Below are positions 43,142 through 51,958 of a DNA stretch of 64,000 nucleotides, in pieces (position 1 is the stretch's first letter; every line of letters starts with the position of its first letter). The DNA is from Saccharospirillum sp040881935. Its GTDB lineage: Bacteria > Pseudomonadota > Gammaproteobacteria > Pseudomonadales > Natronospirillaceae. A program made the position numbers and the translations under genes. Under the pieces are notes generated by a model. It searched no databases. It saw only the letters and a program-made list of their open reading frames with translations, and had not been told where the DNA came from. The stretch spans positions 41,783 through 105,782 of the forward strand of contig NZ_JBBECH010000046.1 of the NCBI RefSeq assembly GCF_040881935.1, in the 5' to 3' direction.

Positions 43142-44005
43142 ATGACCAATATTGCCCACACCTGGGAAATGCACTGCCACAGTACGTTTTCAGACGGAAC
43201 GCTCTCACCACAGGCGGTGTATGACCTTGCGCTTGAGCGTCAACTGGAACATTTGGCGTTAACCGACCACGACACCGCAGCCGGGTACCGTTGGCTGCGC
43301 GAGCAGGGAACCTTGTCTGAGTCATTGCGGCTCTGGCCTGGTGCTGAATTGTCGACGGTTTGGATGAAGCGATCAGTGCATGTGGTGGGTATCGGTATGG
43401 ATGTGTTTTCGGATGCCTGGCAAGCCGTTGAGTCGCGCTACAAGCACGCCCGGGAAGTCCGGTTTGAGCGACTGATGTTTGTTTTGCGACGCGAAGGCCT
43501 GACGCTGGACGAAGCCGCGATTCGAGCACTGGCCGCCGGTGGTACTCTGGGCCGCCCGCACATAGCACGTTACCTGGTCGATACCGGTCAGGCGCGCGAC
43601 AGCGCTCAGGCGTTTAAGCGCTGGTTGGGCACCGGCAAGATGGGAGATGTGAAACAGTCCTGGCCACCCCTTGAACAGGCCGTCGCTGATATCGTCGATA
43701 ACGGTGGCTGGGCCGTACTGGCGCACCCGCACCGGTACAAGCTGACCTGGCGTAAGCTGGAGCAGCTGCTCGACGACTTTACCGACGCTGGCGGACAGGG
43801 GGTGGAAGTCAGTTGCCCGGCACTGCCACCGGCACTGCGCCAACGGTTGGTCGAGCACTGTTGCGCGCGCGATATCCTGATTGGCGGCGGCAGTGATTTC
43901 CATCAGCCGGAGGTGCCCTGGGCCCGGCTGGGCTATTACCCGCAATGGCCGTCACTGGGCCCCCGGTTAGTTGATCGGCTGACTGCAACCATTGCCAGTG
44001 GCTGA
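43142..44005 (+). CDS. rnm: PHP-domain 5'-3' exoribonuclease RNase AM
   Basis: A 287-residue PHP phosphoesterase (YciV). Metal-binding motifs are EMHCHSTFSDGTLSP (~residues 9-23), LALTDHDTAAGY (~38-49), then the conserved HPHRYKL and GGGSDFHQPEVPWARLG near the C-terminus. In E. coli RNase AM matures the 5' ends of rRNAs and degrades short oligonucleotides. I start at the ATG at 43142, since the longer frame runs antisense through yciI. Confidence 0.92.
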   Translation: MTNIAHTWEMHCHSTFSDGTLSPQAVYDLALERQLEHLALTDHDTAAGYRWLREQGTLSESLRLWPGAELSTVWMKRSVHVVGIGMDVFSDAWQAVESRYKHAREVRFERLMFVLRREGLTLDEAAIRALAAGGTLGRPHIARYLVDTGQARDSAQAFKRWLGTGKMGDVKQSWPPLEQAVADIVDNGGWAVLAHPHRYKLTWRKLEQLLDDFTDAGGQGVEVSCPALPPALRQRLVEHCCARDILIGGGSDFHQPEVPWARLGYYPQWPSLGPRLVDRLTATIASG

Positions 44006-44100
44006 CCGTCACTGTTCGGATGGTTCCGCAGCGGACCGGATTAATGCTAAAGTGCGCCCAACCGTTCAATTAACCAGAGACCCTCTTGGCGGGAGCCAAT

Positions 44101-44724
44101 ATGAGCCAGTTTTTTGCGATACATCCGGAGAACCCGCAGCCACGCCTGATCAAGCAGGCGGCAGCCATTGTTCGTGATGGCGGGGTAATCGCCTACCCGA
44201 CCGACAGTGCCTACGCCCTCGGTTGCCATATGGAAGACAAAAAGGCGCTGGATACCATTCGTCGGATTCGTCGTATCGATGATTCGCACCCCTTGACGCT
44301 GGTATGTCGCGATTTGTCCGAATTGTCGACCTTCGCCAAGGTCGACAACGTTGCCTTTCGCCTGATCAAAAATAACACCCCCGGCCCGATCACCTTTTTG
44401 CTCGACGCCACTCGTGAAGTCCCGCGCAGAATGCTGCATCCAAAACGCCGCACCATTGGCCTGCGCGTGCTGGGCAACCGCATTGCTGCTGCGTTGCTGG
44501 AAGAGCTGGGGGAACCGATGATGAGCACCACGCTGATACTGCCCGGTGAAGATGATCCCCAGAGCGACCCTTACACCATCCGCGATATTTTGCAGCATGA
44601 GCTGAATCTGGTGATTGATGGCGGTTTTTGCGGCTTCGAGGAATCCAGTATTATCAGCTTTCTGGGCGATACCGTTACCGTTGTTCGCGAAGGGGCGGGT
44701 GATGTGGAACCCTTTCGGGTCTGA
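44101..44724 (+). CDS. Sua5/YciO/YrdC family protein (YciO-like)
   Basis: A 207-residue YrdC-fold protein. The nucleotide-binding pattern is visible in GGVIAYPTDSAYALGC (~residues 22-37), then KRRTIGLRVLGNRIAAALLEELGEPMMSTTL. The arrangement fits YciO rather than TsaC, which normally has SxNxxG near the end; a TsaC-like function in t6A synthesis should not be assumed. GGGAG precedes the ATG at 44101. It is followed by scpA-scpB-rluB, the common order in pseudomonads. Confidence 0.87.
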   Translation: MSQFFAIHPENPQPRLIKQAAAIVRDGGVIAYPTDSAYALGCHMEDKKALDTIRRIRRIDDSHPLTLVCRDLSELSTFAKVDNVAFRLIKNNTPGPITFLLDATREVPRRMLHPKRRTIGLRVLGNRIAAALLEELGEPMMSTTLILPGEDDPQSDPYTIRDILQHELNLVIDGGFCGFEESSIISFLGDTVTVVREGAGDVEPFRV

Positions 44725-44769
44725 CCATGATCGGACAGGGCACATTCCAACTCAGAGTGGCAGCATGCT

Positions 44770-45711
44770 ATGACTGATCCGACTGACACCGAAAGCGAGG
44801 CGACGGCCGAGGTGGGGCCAATAGCCCCCGGCGCATTGTTTACTCCCTCGGAAGCGCCAGTAGTGGAAGTGGGTGTCACGCCCAAAGAGCGGGCTTTGCA
44901 GCGCCTGCGTGAGCGCGCCCAGTCGGAACAGACGGAAATGCCCTTTGCCGTCATCGACGGCGAAGCGATGACGCAGATTCCCATGGATCTGTACATTCCG
45001 CCCGATGCCCTGGAAGTCTTTCTGGATGCCTTTGAAGGCCCGCTCGATCTGCTGCTTTATCTGATCAAAAAGCAGAATCTCGATATTCTTAACATCAACG
45101 TCTTTCAGATCACCGAACAGTACATGCAGTATGTAGAGCTGATGCACAGCATGCAGCTTGAGCTGGCAGCTGAATACCTGGTGATGGCCGCCATGCTGGC
45201 TGAGATCAAGAGCCGGATGTTATTGCCGCGCTCCAGCGAGGCCGAGGACGCGGAAGAGGAAGACCCCAGGGCTGAACTGATTCGCCGGTTGCAGGAATAC
45301 GAGCAGTTTAAAGCGGCGGCTGAAAACCTGGATGAAATGCCTCGGGTGGGTCGCGATTTGTTCACCACAGATGAGCACCAACCCGATTACCAGCGCCCGC
45401 GCATTCACCCCGATGTTGATATGCGTGAGGTTCTGCTGGCGCTAAAAGACGTGTTGGCGCGGGCCGACATGTTTGAAGAGCATGAAATCCACCGGGAGAC
45501 ACTGTCTACCCGGCAGCGCATGGCCGACGTGCTGGAAAAATTAAACGGCACCGCCTTTGTGCCCTTTATCACGCTGTTTGACGCCTCTGAAGGGCGCCTG
45601 GGCGTGGTAGTTACTTTTTTGGCGATCATGGAGCTCACCAAAGAATCCCTGATCGACCTGGTTCAGAATGAGGCCTTTGCGCCTATCCACATCAAGGCTC
45701 GCAGTGAATGA
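44770..45711 (+). CDS. scpA: Segregation and condensation protein A
   Basis: A 313-residue ScpA kleisin. The N-terminal Smc-contact helix region is FEGPLDLLLYLIKKQNLDILNINVFQITEQYMQYVELM (~residues 96-135), then LAAEYLVMAAMLAEIKSRMLLP; a C-terminal winged helix follows. About 85 extra N-terminal residues precede the conserved core. It bridges the heads of the SMC dimer and partners ScpB, whose gene overlaps it by four bases. Confidence 0.93.
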   Translation: MTDPTDTESEATAEVGPIAPGALFTPSEAPVVEVGVTPKERALQRLRERAQSEQTEMPFAVIDGEAMTQIPMDLYIPPDALEVFLDAFEGPLDLLLYLIKKQNLDILNINVFQITEQYMQYVELMHSMQLELAAEYLVMAAMLAEIKSRMLLPRSSEAEDAEEEDPRAELIRRLQEYEQFKAAAENLDEMPRVGRDLFTTDEHQPDYQRPRIHPDVDMREVLLALKDVLARADMFEEHEIHRETLSTRQRMADVLEKLNGTAFVPFITLFDASEGRLGVVVTFLAIMELTKESLIDLVQNEAFAPIHIKARSE

Positions 45712-47027
45712 TGGATGCAAACGACGATCAAACCAGCCCTTCGGAAACGCCAGACTCCACGCCCGGTGAAGCCGACCCGTCGGTGAATCCGGTTTCGGAC
45801 TCAGGTGAGGCCGATGAGGGCTCACTCTCCTCAGAAGCCGTCGTCCAGCCGGATTCCGATCCGGCCGCTCACGACGATCAGCAACTTGGAAAGCACGCCA
45901 GCGACGATGCGGAGACCCTGGAACTCGAAGACGATGAGTCCGATCCGGCCATCGAATCAGGCGACCCCTACGGCGGCCATTCGCCGGAAGCGGTGAAACA
46001 GATTATGGAAGGGGCGTTGTTTGCCGCAGGCACTGCGTTGTCCATCGCGCAGATAGCGGCTCTGTTTGAAACCTACGAGCGCCCGCACCGCAGTTCGTTG
46101 CGATCGCTGATGACGGAGCTGCTGGCAGATTACCAGGGTGGTGGTGTTGAGTTGGTTGAAGTGGCCAGCGGGTATCGCTTTCAGACCCGCCAAACCATTG
46201 GAGCCTGGGTCAGTCGTTTGTGGGACGAACGACCGCAGCGGTATTCACGGGCCCTGCTGGAAACCATCGCCCTGATTGCCTACCGCCAACCGATTACTCG
46301 CAGTGAAATCGAAGACGTGCGCGGCGTGTCGGTCAGTACTCAGATTGTGCGGACACTGCTCGAGCGTGAATGGGTGCGTGTGGTCGGGCATCGGGATGTT
46401 CCCGGGCGCCCGGCCATGTACGCCACTACGCGTCAGTTCCTCGACCATTTCGGGCTGACCAGTCTGGATCAGCTACCTAGCCTGGGTGAAATTCGGGATC
46501 TCGACGACATCAACCCGCAACTGAGTCTGGAAGGTGACGACGATCGGTCAGTCGGGGCGGTGGATGACCAGGCGGAAATCAGTTTCAGCACCATGGTCGA
46601 TAAATTGCGCGAAGGCGAGCGCAGCGGCAAGACCGGCAATACCTTTATTGATGAGCAGCTCGACGATGAGTTAACAGAAATGGACGCGGTCAACGACGCC
46701 ATCGAACAGGCCTTTGAGGCACAAAGAGCCGGGCATAACCACCCGGATCTGGATCTGTCCGACGCCGACGAGGTCTCGCAAGAGGCTGCGTCGGAGGCCG
46801 GTGATTCGGATGCCGATGCTCAGGCAAGCGGCGATGCGGCGCCGGAAGATCAGGATTCCGCAGAGCCACATCAGCAGAATCAACCACAGCAATCAAGTAA
46901 CGAACACGATGCGCTCAGCGAAGCTGAACAATGGCGTATCATTCAGGAAAAACTGGCGCAACAACAAGCCTTGCTGGACGGTCGTGAGAGCGACCAGCCG
47001 GGCGGAGACGATGATAATGAGCACTGA
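45708..47027 (+). CDS. scpB: Segregation and condensation protein B with long acidic extensions
   Basis: A 439-residue ScpB. The conserved two-winged-helix core runs from about residue 90 to 260 (KQIMEGALFAAGTALSIAQIAALFE, then RYSRALLETIALIAYRQPITRSEIEDVRGVSVS). Typical ScpB is 170-300 residues. Here ~80 acidic residues precede the core and ~180 Asp/Glu/Ser/Gln-rich residues follow, low in complexity and probably disordered. The ATG overlaps the scpA stop, and the gene overlaps rluB by 11 bases. Confidence 0.92.
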   Translation: MMDANDDQTSPSETPDSTPGEADPSVNPVSDSGEADEGSLSSEAVVQPDSDPAAHDDQQLGKHASDDAETLELEDDESDPAIESGDPYGGHSPEAVKQIMEGALFAAGTALSIAQIAALFETYERPHRSSLRSLMTELLADYQGGGVELVEVASGYRFQTRQTIGAWVSRLWDERPQRYSRALLETIALIAYRQPITRSEIEDVRGVSVSTQIVRTLLEREWVRVVGHRDVPGRPAMYATTRQFLDHFGLTSLDQLPSLGEIRDLDDINPQLSLEGDDDRSVGAVDDQAEISFSTMVDKLREGERSGKTGNTFIDEQLDDELTEMDAVNDAIEQAFEAQRAGHNHPDLDLSDADEVSQEAASEAGDSDADAQASGDAAPEDQDSAEPHQQNQPQQSSNEHDALSEAEQWRIIQEKLAQQQALLDGRESDQPGGDDDNEH

Positions 47028-47874
47028 ACGCATTCAGAAAGTACTGGCCAAGGCCGGTAAGGGATCTCGCCGTGATATGGAAAAAGCGATTGAAGAAGGC
47101 CGGGTGAAGGTAAATGGCGAAGCCGTAACCCTGGGTGATCGGGTGGGTTTAAGCGACACCCTGGAACTGGATGGCCGACCGGTCAAGGTCGAGGATATTC
47201 GCGCCCGACGGGTCCTGGTCTACAACAAGCCCGAGGGCGAGGTGTGCACCCGGCGTGACCCGGACGGCCGCCCTACGGTGTTTGATCGCCTGCCCGAGTT
47301 ACCTGGCGAGCGCTGGATCGTGGTCGGGCGTCTCGACCTGAATACCTCCGGCTTGCTGGTGTTTACCAATGATGGTGAGTTGGCCAACCGTCTGATGCAC
47401 CCGTCCAGCCAGGTCGATCGCGAATACGCGGTTCGGGTACTCGGTGAGGTTAAGCCCGAGCATGTTCAGCGGATGCACGAAGGGGTTGAACTGGAAGATG
47501 GACCGGCGCGCTTTACCGACATCCAGGAGTTTGGCGGCAGCGGCGCCAATACCTGGTTTCATGTGGTCATTATGGAAGGGCGTAACCGCGAGGTACGTCG
47601 ACTCTGGGAAAGTCAGGATCTTAAAGTCTCTCGTCTGAAACGGGTCCGCTACGGTTCGGTGTTTCTGGATTCCGATGTCCGCGCCGGCACCTGGAAGGAA
47701 CTGCCGAAAAGCGAAATCGATAAACTGGCTCGCCTGGTTGAGCTGGAACCGGCACCCTGGAAATCGATTGTGCAGGGTAAGAACGATCCGAACCGACGCA
47801 AGGTTGCTAATCAGCGTACACGCCGGTCGGTAGCGGCACCGCGTCGTAAAAGTGGGGCAATTCGGCGCAAATAA
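47017..47874 (+). CDS. rluB: 23S rRNA pseudouridine(2605) synthase
   Basis: A 285-residue RsuA/RluB-type pseudouridine synthase. An N-terminal S4 domain (ERIQKVLAKAGKGSRRDMEKAIEEGRVKVNG) is followed by the catalytic domain with the active Asp in VVGRLDLNTSGLLVFTNDG. The very basic C-terminal tail (RRKVANQRTRRSVAAPRRKSG) supports RluB over RsuA. ATG 47017 is preferred, since the longer frame is out of phase inside scpB. Confidence 0.93.
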   Translation: MSTERIQKVLAKAGKGSRRDMEKAIEEGRVKVNGEAVTLGDRVGLSDTLELDGRPVKVEDIRARRVLVYNKPEGEVCTRRDPDGRPTVFDRLPELPGERWIVVGRLDLNTSGLLVFTNDGELANRLMHPSSQVDREYAVRVLGEVKPEHVQRMHEGVELEDGPARFTDIQEFGGSGANTWFHVVIMEGRNREVRRLWESQDLKVSRLKRVRYGSVFLDSDVRAGTWKELPKSEIDKLARLVELEPAPWKSIVQGKNDPNRRKVANQRTRRSVAAPRRKSGAIRRK

Positions 47875-48012
47875 CCCGGTCCAGTGACGTTTGCAGGTGC
47901 ATCATCAGGTGTAACCGAAAGTCTTTTAATTGGTCTGCAGAGGGCACATTGTCCATGGTGGCGGGTTTTTGTCGCGTCCACCTTGCTCAGGCTCGGCGGA
48001 CGCGGATCGGGT

Positions 48013-48822
48013 CTACTGGGTCAGGTAATCCCGGGCGTCCCAGGATACGCCGTTAAAGCCCTGGCTGAGTGGGCTGAGCAAATACCGGTACAGCGGCATG
48101 TGTACTTCTGGCGCTGGTACGGTCTGCGGGTCTTCGCCGGGGTAGGCTTTGGCACGCATGCCGGTGCGGGTACCGCCTGGGTTAATGCAATGCACCCGTA
48201 CCCGGGAAATGTTTTGCAGCTCATCCGCCAGCGTTTGCATCAGACCTTCGGTGGCGAATTTGGACACCGCATAGGCTCCCCAGTAGGCGCGGCCCTCGCG
48301 ACCGACGCTGGAGGTGGTGTAGACAATACGACCATTCGGGCTTGCTTCGAGTAACGGCAGCAAGGCCTGGGTGAGATAGAAGGTACTGTTCAGATTCACG
48401 TTCAGCACCGTGTTCCAGACCTTGGGCGGGTATTGGGCGATGGACATTTTATCACCCAGTACCGATGCATTGAGCAGCACACCATCGAGCCGGCCGTAGG
48501 TTTGCTCGATACCGTGGGCCAGTTCCTGAGCGGCTTCGAGGGTCAGTTCGTTCAGATCCAGAGGCAGAATGATCGGCTCGGTCTGAGTATTGGCTTCGAT
48601 CTGGTCGTAAACCGCTTCGAGTTTTTCCTGGGTGCGGCCAATCAGAACGACATGGGCGCCCGCGCTGGCAAAATCCAGGGCGGCGGCTTTGCCAATGCCC
48701 TCACCGGCGCCGGTTACGATGATCACCTGTCCGGCGAGCGCATCGGCGGTCTGAGCCTGGTGCAGCTTATCCAGCGTCAGGTCTGTGCGGGCAAGAACTT
48801 TGCTTGGTTTGGGATGAGTCAT
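48013..48822 (-). CDS. yciK: YciK family short-chain dehydrogenase
   Basis: A 269-residue SDR with the cofactor loop VTGAGEGIGKAAAL, LNASVLGD in place of NNAG, catalytic Ser in YTTSSVG and YAVSKFA with Tyr/Lys. It matches YciK of Pseudomonas and E. coli. The start at 48822 shares ATGA with the mupP stop. The substrate is unknown. It is the last gene of the mtaD-ubiG-mupP-yciK run. Confidence 0.9.
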   Translation of the reverse strand: MTHPKPSKVLARTDLTLDKLHQAQTADALAGQVIIVTGAGEGIGKAAALDFASAGAHVVLIGRTQEKLEAVYDQIEANTQTEPIILPLDLNELTLEAAQELAHGIEQTYGRLDGVLLNASVLGDKMSIAQYPPKVWNTVLNVNLNSTFYLTQALLPLLEASPNGRIVYTTSSVGREGRAYWGAYAVSKFATEGLMQTLADELQNISRVRVHCINPGGTRTGMRAKAYPGEDPQTVPAPEVHMPLYRYLLSPLSQGFNGVSWDARDYLTQ

Positions 48823-49490
48823 ATCTGGGTCAGCCATTGAGTCGCTGTGCGTTTCAGTTCGATGGGCGTTCGGACCAGGCCGTGAGCACCCCATTGGTCA
48901 GGCTGGTCGTCATCGTGCAAATAGCCGAAGGTGCAGGCCAGAGTATGCATTCTAGCGGCCTGGCCAGCCTGAACATCGCGTTCGTGATCGCCCGCGTAGA
49001 GGCATTGCTCGGGTGCCAGGCCTAGCTGGTCGCTGGCGGACCAGAGCATGGCCGGGTCGGGCTTGATGGTCGGCAGGTCGCCCTGACACACCAGGGCTGG
49101 CGGCTGCACATCATCCAACAAGGCAGCGAGCACTTTTTCGGTATGTGGTCTTGGCTTGTTGGTGACAATCCCCCAGGGAACACCTTTCTGGTCCAGTTCC
49201 AGCAACCAGTCTTTAATGCCGGGGTACCAGGTGTTCAGCGTTACCGGGGTGTCTAGAAACAAGGCCAGAAAATGAGCTCTGCGCTGATGGAACAGAGGAT
49301 GCTCCGGCGTCATTTGATGAATCTGGCGAATCGCTGCCCGGGCACCGGCCGAGGCGAAATGCTCGCGGTGCTCGGTCAGCCGCGGCAAGCCGACGTCATC
49401 GGAATACGCATCCATAGCGGTCATAAAGGCTGGGGCCGAATCGAGCAGGGTACCGTCCAGATCGAACAGCAGACCTTTGCCAGCGGTCAT
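48819..49490 (-). CDS. mupP: HAD phosphatase, MupP/Gph-like
   Basis: A 223-residue HAD hydrolase with motif I LLFDLDGTLLDSAP, motif II in GIVTNKPR and motif III/IV around YAGDHERDVQAG. The position between ubiG and yciK is that of MupP, the N-acetylmuramate 6-phosphate phosphatase of cell-wall recycling in Pseudomonas, often annotated as phosphoglycolate phosphatase. Its ATG overlaps the ubiG stop by four bases. Confidence 0.88.
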   Translation of the reverse strand: MTAGKGLLFDLDGTLLDSAPAFMTAMDAYSDDVGLPRLTEHREHFASAGARAAIRQIHQMTPEHPLFHQRRAHFLALFLDTPVTLNTWYPGIKDWLLELDQKGVPWGIVTNKPRPHTEKVLAALLDDVQPPALVCQGDLPTIKPDPAMLWSASDQLGLAPEQCLYAGDHERDVQAGQAARMHTLACTFGYLHDDDQPDQWGAHGLVRTPIELKRTATQWLTQI

Positions 49491-50197
49491 GAGGCGTCCG
49501 TTTTACGGCAGGTCATCAGGTAATTGACCGACACATCAGTGTTCAGGCTGAAACGGTTGCTGATCGGGTTGTAATGAATGCCGCGCAGATCGAGTGTTTT
49601 CAGATCATTCTGCTCGGCCCAGCGCTTCAGTTCAGACGGCCGGATCAGCTTTTTATAGTCATGAGTGCCTTTGGGTAGCAGGCGCAGTACATATTCTGCG
49701 CCAACAATGGCCATCAACCAGGCCTTGGGGTTGCGGTTGATGGTGGAAAAGAAAGCGTGACCTCCGGGTTTGAGCAGGCGCTGAATGGCAGCGATCACTG
49801 AGGTAGGGTCGGGTACGTGTTCCAGCATTTCCATGCAGGTGATCACATCGAACTGGCCGGGTGCCTCGTCGGCCAGGGCCTCGGCGGTCATTTGGCGGTA
49901 TTCGATGCCTTCCAGGCCACTGTCGAGCGCATGCAGGCGCGCGACCTTTAGCGGCGCATCGGTCATGTCGATGCCGGTGACACGGGCACCGCGATGGGCG
50001 AGGGCTTCGGTCAGAATGCCACCGCCACAGCCAATATCGAGTACCGTTTTGCCGGCGATGTTCAGGTGTTTATCGATGTAACCGGCGCGTACCGGGTTCA
50101 TCGCATGCAGTGGTTTGAACTCTGAATCCGGATCCCACCAGCGGCTGGCAAGGGCTTCAAATTTGGCAATTTCGGACGGGTCAACATTGTGTGTCAC
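49487..50197 (-). CDS. ubiG: Ubiquinone biosynthesis O-methyltransferase UbiG
   Basis: A 236-residue SAM methyltransferase. VLDIGCGGGILTEALAHRGARVTGID is the SAM loop (~residues 55-80), preceded by the UbiG-specific ASRWWDPDSEFKPLHAMNPVR. It performs two O-methylations in ubiquinone synthesis and so yields S-adenosylhomocysteine. The GTG at 50197, with AGGA six bases upstream, is chosen; the longer frame runs through the hairpin region upstream. Confidence 0.95.
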   Translation of the reverse strand: MTHNVDPSEIAKFEALASRWWDPDSEFKPLHAMNPVRAGYIDKHLNIAGKTVLDIGCGGGILTEALAHRGARVTGIDMTDAPLKVARLHALDSGLEGIEYRQMTAEALADEAPGQFDVITCMEMLEHVPDPTSVIAAIQRLLKPGGHAFFSTINRNPKAWLMAIVGAEYVLRLLPKGTHDYKKLIRPSELKRWAEQNDLKTLDLRGIHYNPISNRFSLNTDVSVNYLMTCRKTDAS

Positions 50198-50217
50198 GGT
50201 TATTCCTGCGTCTGGTT

Positions 50218-50286
50218 GCGGGTGCCATCCGGCGGGATGAGCGCGTGCGCGGCACCCGCACTGCATGAGGTGGCATGCGGTGCGGG
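50218..50286 (-). promoter_or_regulatory. Overlapping alternative hairpins between mtaD and ubiG
   Basis: GCGGGTGCC (50218-50226) pairs with GGCACCCGC (50251-50259). Part of the latter plus two bases (CCCGCAC, 50255-50261) can instead pair with GTGCGGG (50280-50286). The two stems exclude each other, an arrangement seen in attenuators and riboswitch expression platforms. No known riboswitch consensus is recognised. Confidence 0.4.
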
Positions 50287-50295
50287 CGAAGCGGC

Positions 50296-51615
50296 TTATT
50301 TGCCGGCGGCAATCCGATCACGCCACTGCCGGGCGTTTGCCATAATAGCGGCCTTATCGAGTGTCGTCAGCTCACGATCTTTGAGCAGGCGTTTGCCACT
50401 GACCCAGACGTTCGTCACCTGATCTCGGCTGGAGGCATACACAATGTGTGACACCGGGTCGTAAATTGGCTGGCTTTCCAGGTCATCCAGGCGAATGGCG
50501 CTGATGTCCGCTTCTTTGCCGACTTCGAGGCTGCCGATCTGCTGATCCCAACCCATGGCCTTGGCGCCATTCAGGGTTGCCATGGCCAGGGCTTCATAGG
50601 CGGGCAGGGCGGTGGCGTCTTGGCTGACCGCCTTGGCCAGAATAGCGGCGGTGCGCATTTCGCTCATCATGTCGAGGTCGTTGTTGCTGGCCGCACCGTC
50701 GGTGCCCAGAGCCACATTAACGCCGCGTTTCTGCAAGGCATCCACCGGGCAAAAACCACTGGCCAGTTTCAGGTTCGATTCCGGGCAATGAATGATGTGC
50801 GCACCGGTCTCAAAGATGTCGTTGATGTCGTCTTCGTTCAGGGCGGTCATGTGCACGGCCTGAAACTGATCAGTCAGCAAGCCCAATTCCCGCAGGCGAC
50901 GGACTGGGCGATTGCCGCGTTTCTCGATTTCACCGTCGACTTCAGTCTGTGTTTCGTGCACGTGCATCTGAATCATCAGCTGGTGTTCTTTGGCCAGATC
51001 GCGGATGCGGGTCAGCGGTTCGTCCGAGCAGGTATAAGGTGCATGAGGGCCGAACATCATTTTAACGTGAGTGCTGTCTTTATACTTGGCAACCAGTTCC
51101 ATGCCGAGGTCAATGTGTTCATCGGGTGTCTTGGCCCAGTTGGTCGGGAAGTCGATGACTGAAAATGAGAACTGGGCACGTACACCGGCTTTTTCGACAC
51201 GCTGGGCGGCCGAATCCGGGAAAAAGTAGTTGTCGGCAAAGGTTGTAGTACCAGAGCGAATCATCTCGGCGATGGCAAGTTCAGTGCCGTCGCCGACAAA
51301 GTCTTCGCCCACCCAGGCGCCTTCGGCTGGCCAGATATGGTCATTAAGCCAGGTCATCAGCTCCAGGTCGTCGCCCAGGCCCCGAAACAGCGACATGGCG
51401 GCGTGGCCGTGGGCGTTTACAAAGCCGGGGATCAGCGCTTGCTCACCCATGTCCAGAGTTTCCGTGGCCTGGTACTGGGCTTTTGCTTCATCGGTCGGGA
51501 GTATGGCGGCTATTTTACCGTCCTTTACTGCCAGACTGTGTTCGACCAGAACGTCGCGGGCCGGGTTGACGGGAATGATCCAGCGAGCGTGGATGAGCGT
51601 GTCGACTGTTTGCAT
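50296..51615 (-). CDS. mtaD: 5-methylthioadenosine/S-adenosylhomocysteine deaminase (MtaD-like)
   Basis: A 439-residue amidohydrolase of the TRZ/ATZ group. Metal ligands are in VNAHGHAAMSLFRG, MHVHETQTE, and GTDGAASNNDLD near residue 295; HAPYTCSDE is also typical. Next to ubiG it corresponds to the Pseudomonas methylthioadenosine deaminase. Acting on S-adenosylhomocysteine as well would fit its link to a methyltransferase. The ATG at 51615 (MQTVDTLIHARWIIPV) fits the family start; 36 extra residues in the longer frame are not conserved. Confidence 0.9.
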   Translation of the reverse strand: MQTVDTLIHARWIIPVNPARDVLVEHSLAVKDGKIAAILPTDEAKAQYQATETLDMGEQALIPGFVNAHGHAAMSLFRGLGDDLELMTWLNDHIWPAEGAWVGEDFVGDGTELAIAEMIRSGTTTFADNYFFPDSAAQRVEKAGVRAQFSFSVIDFPTNWAKTPDEHIDLGMELVAKYKDSTHVKMMFGPHAPYTCSDEPLTRIRDLAKEHQLMIQMHVHETQTEVDGEIEKRGNRPVRRLRELGLLTDQFQAVHMTALNEDDINDIFETGAHIIHCPESNLKLASGFCPVDALQKRGVNVALGTDGAASNNDLDMMSEMRTAAILAKAVSQDATALPAYEALAMATLNGAKAMGWDQQIGSLEVGKEADISAIRLDDLESQPIYDPVSHIVYASSRDQVTNVWVSGKRLLKDRELTTLDKAAIMANARQWRDRIAAGK

Positions 51616-51958
51616 GAAGGCCTGCCTGTATAGCGGTTTTCGATGTGTTTGCGACTCGGATGAGCAGGTGAGTTTGCCTGGGGCGTGGTGCGCGAGGCGA
51701 CCGGGACCTGTCTGATGAGTCAAATTAATCCGGCATTCTAGTGGCTTGGGCGTCCGATCACCAGTGCGAACCCGGTGGCTCGGTGACAGCTGCCTGTCAA
51801 TCGACCTTGAGCCGGGGCTGACAGAGGGCGTCGCTGCCGGGCTGATGGCTATCTATCTCATTGATTTGTGGTATGATTTCGCCCTGTTTTACGCCGCTCA
51901 GGCGCCGGCTTCAGGCCGCAGCAGAGCGACTGACTGAACATAAAGGATACGGTACCGC
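51616..51958. other. Divergent mtaD/gyrA intergenic region
   Basis: A 343-base gap. The gyrA side has an extended -10 (TGGTATGAT, hexamer 51872-51877) without a good -35, followed by an 81-base leader with inverted repeats (GGCGCCGGCTTCAGGCCGC region) and GGA before the ATG. The mtaD side shows nothing distinctive. No small gene is supported. Confidence 0.5.
51869..51877 (+). promoter_or_regulatory. Likely gyrA promoter, extended -10
   Basis: TGGTATGAT gives a TG-extended TATGAT hexamer at 51872-51877, 81 bases before the gyrA ATG. The expected -35 position is poor, consistent with reliance on the extended -10 element. Confidence 0.45.

Noticed and set aside
44101..44724. TsaC (t6A synthesis) assignment
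   Set aside because: The Sua5/YrdC-fold sequence matches YciO-type spacing and context, so a tsaC name was not given.
47884..48354. 156-residue plus-strand frame opposite yciK
   Set aside because: It lies antisense to a clear SDR gene, has no recognisable domain, and its composition matches a shadow.
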